A DNA stretch of 7,012 nucleotides from Bacillota bacterium. Lineage in GTDB: Bacteria > Bacillota > Clostridia > Lachnospirales > Bianqueaceae. The stretch lies in NCBI GenBank assembly GCA_017474705.1, contig JAFVHC010000112.1:1-7012 (forward strand), in the 5' to 3' direction. Numbering within the stretch: the stretch's first letter is position 1; each line of letters starts with the position of its first letter. Both the position numbers and the translations under genes were made by a program. Of this stretch, positions 6,179 through 7,012 are shown in pieces. Under the pieces are notes generated by a model, which saw nothing but the letters and a program-made list of their open reading frames with translations, made no database searches and had not been told where the DNA came from.

Positions 6179-7012
6179 ATGAGTGAAGTACAGAACCAGA
6201 ATCCTGATAATTGTACCCATGATTGTTCGACCTGCGGCACCGACTGCCCCAGCAGAAACCCGGAAAGCTTCATCGAAGCACCCCATCCTTTCAGCCAGAT
6301 CAAGAAGGTCATCGGTGTGGTCAGCGGCAAAGGCGGCGTCGGCAAGACCATGGTCGCCTCTCTGATGGCATCGCTTCTGAACAAACGCGGCTACCACGTA
6401 GGCATCATGGACGCGGACATCACCGGCCCTTCCATCCCCAAAGCCTTCGGCATCACCAGCAAGGCTATGGGCAACGAGGACGGGATCTTCCCGGTCAAGT
6501 CCCAGGGCGGCGTAGACGTCATGAGCATCAATCTGCTGCTGCCTGACGAGACCGATCCGGTCGTATGGCGCGGACCAGTCATCGCGGGTATGATCAAGAA
6601 TTTCTGGAACCAGGTCATCTGGGAGAACGAGGATTATCTCTTCATTGATATGCCGCCGGGGACCGGTGATGTGCCGCTGACGGTCTTCCAGTCCATCCCC
6701 TTGAATGGCATCATCATCGTGACCTCTCCGCAGGAACTGGTCCAGCTCATCGTGACCAAAGCCGTGAAGATGGCGGAAATGATGAACATCCCGATCCTGG
6801 GCGTCGTGGAGAATATGAGCTATTTCGAGTGCCCGGACTGCGGCAAGCGTCATAAGATCTTCGGCGAATCCCATATCGAGGAGATCGCTTTTGGGCATGG
6901 CCTTGCGGTCATCGGCCGTCTGCCGATCGATCCGACGCTGGCCGAGCATGCAGATACCGGCCGTATCGAAGAGATCGAGGGCGATTGGCTGGATCCTGCC
7001 CTGGCCATCATC
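6179..7012 (+). CDS. mrp: Mrp/NBP35-family P-loop ATPase, iron-sulfur cluster carrier (3' end outside window)
   Basis: Cytosolic ATPase of the Mrp/ApbC/NBP35 family, which binds and transfers [4Fe-4S] clusters to target apoproteins, usually as a dimer. 278 codons are visible and no stop is reached; members lacking an N-terminal MIP18 (DUF59) domain are only a little longer, so just the tail is missing. Residues 12-23 hold four cysteines (C12, C16, C19, C23 in NCTHDCSTCGTDC), an N-terminal cluster-binding region of the kind seen in NBP35-like proteins. The deviant Walker A SGKGGVGKT is at 49-57, with both the signature and the P-loop lysine present. DADITGPSIP follows at 78-87, and FIDMPPGTGD contains Asp157. 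ENMSYFECPDCG carries the CPDC pair (C218, C221) that bridges the cluster between subunits. An overlapping 12-residue frame begins at ATG 6148, but it is out of frame and short. It lies downstream of a terminator with its own promoter, so it is probably independent of the glycosidase operon. Confidence 0.95.
   Translation, partial: MSEVQNQNPDNCTHDCSTCGTDCPSRNPESFIEAPHPFSQIKKVIGVVSGKGGVGKTMVASLMASLLNKRGYHVGIMDADITGPSIPKAFGITSKAMGNEDGIFPVKSQGGVDVMSINLLLPDETDPVVWRGPVIAGMIKNFWNQVIWENEDYLFIDMPPGTGDVPLTVFQSIPLNGIIIVTSPQELVQLIVTKAVKMAEMMNIPILGVVENMSYFECPDCGKRHKIFGESHIEEIAFGHGLAVIGRLPIDPTLAEHADTGRIEEIEGDWLDPALAII

Noticed and set aside
6146..6949. 267-codon open frame on the minus strand opposite mrp
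   Set aside because: The + strand encodes an unmistakable Mrp P-loop protein. The minus product is an Asp/His-rich mirror of it, and its 3' end runs into the terminator.

Overview
The window looks like chromosomal DNA from a moderately GC-rich Bacillota species, probably a gut or other host-associated Clostridia or Erysipelotrichia relative. Three things suggest this: strong AAGGAG-type ribosome binding sites, a lipobox signal peptide with an acidic linker, and an Mrp/NBP35 protein with the short Cys-rich N-terminus common in clostridial members. The assignment is an inference from style; nothing in the window identifies a species. All four genes read on the + strand.

Layout: (1) 1-1128, the 3' part of an AraC-family regulator whose start lies before the window. 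(2) 1168-2421, a lipoprotein with an acidic linker and degenerate YD-like repeats. (3) 2443-6069, one long reading frame for a multidomain glycoside hydrolase family 2 (GH2) enzyme of the exo-beta-D-glucosaminidase/beta-mannosidase type, cut by a single in-frame TAG at 3637-3639. (4) 6070-6178, an intergenic stretch in which a factor-independent terminator overlaps a near-consensus sigma-A promoter. (5) 6179 to the window end, an Mrp/NBP35-type P-loop Fe-S cluster carrier, cut off by the window edge.

The first three genes are separated by only 39 and 21 bases and end at the terminator, so they probably form one transcription unit: a sensor-regulator, a surface lipoprotein of unknown role, and an intracellular glycosidase for glycan fragments. 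The mrp gene appears to be a separate housekeeping unit with its own promoter.

The most notable point is the TAG in the GH2 frame. Both halves retain convincing family motifs and lie in the same frame, and the downstream half has no good start of its own. The TAG falls near where the second discoidin-like module should have its conserved Trp. A recent nonsense mutation or a base-call error is most likely; suppression is possible but not supported by anything else here. I see no new defence, mobile or RNA system in this window.
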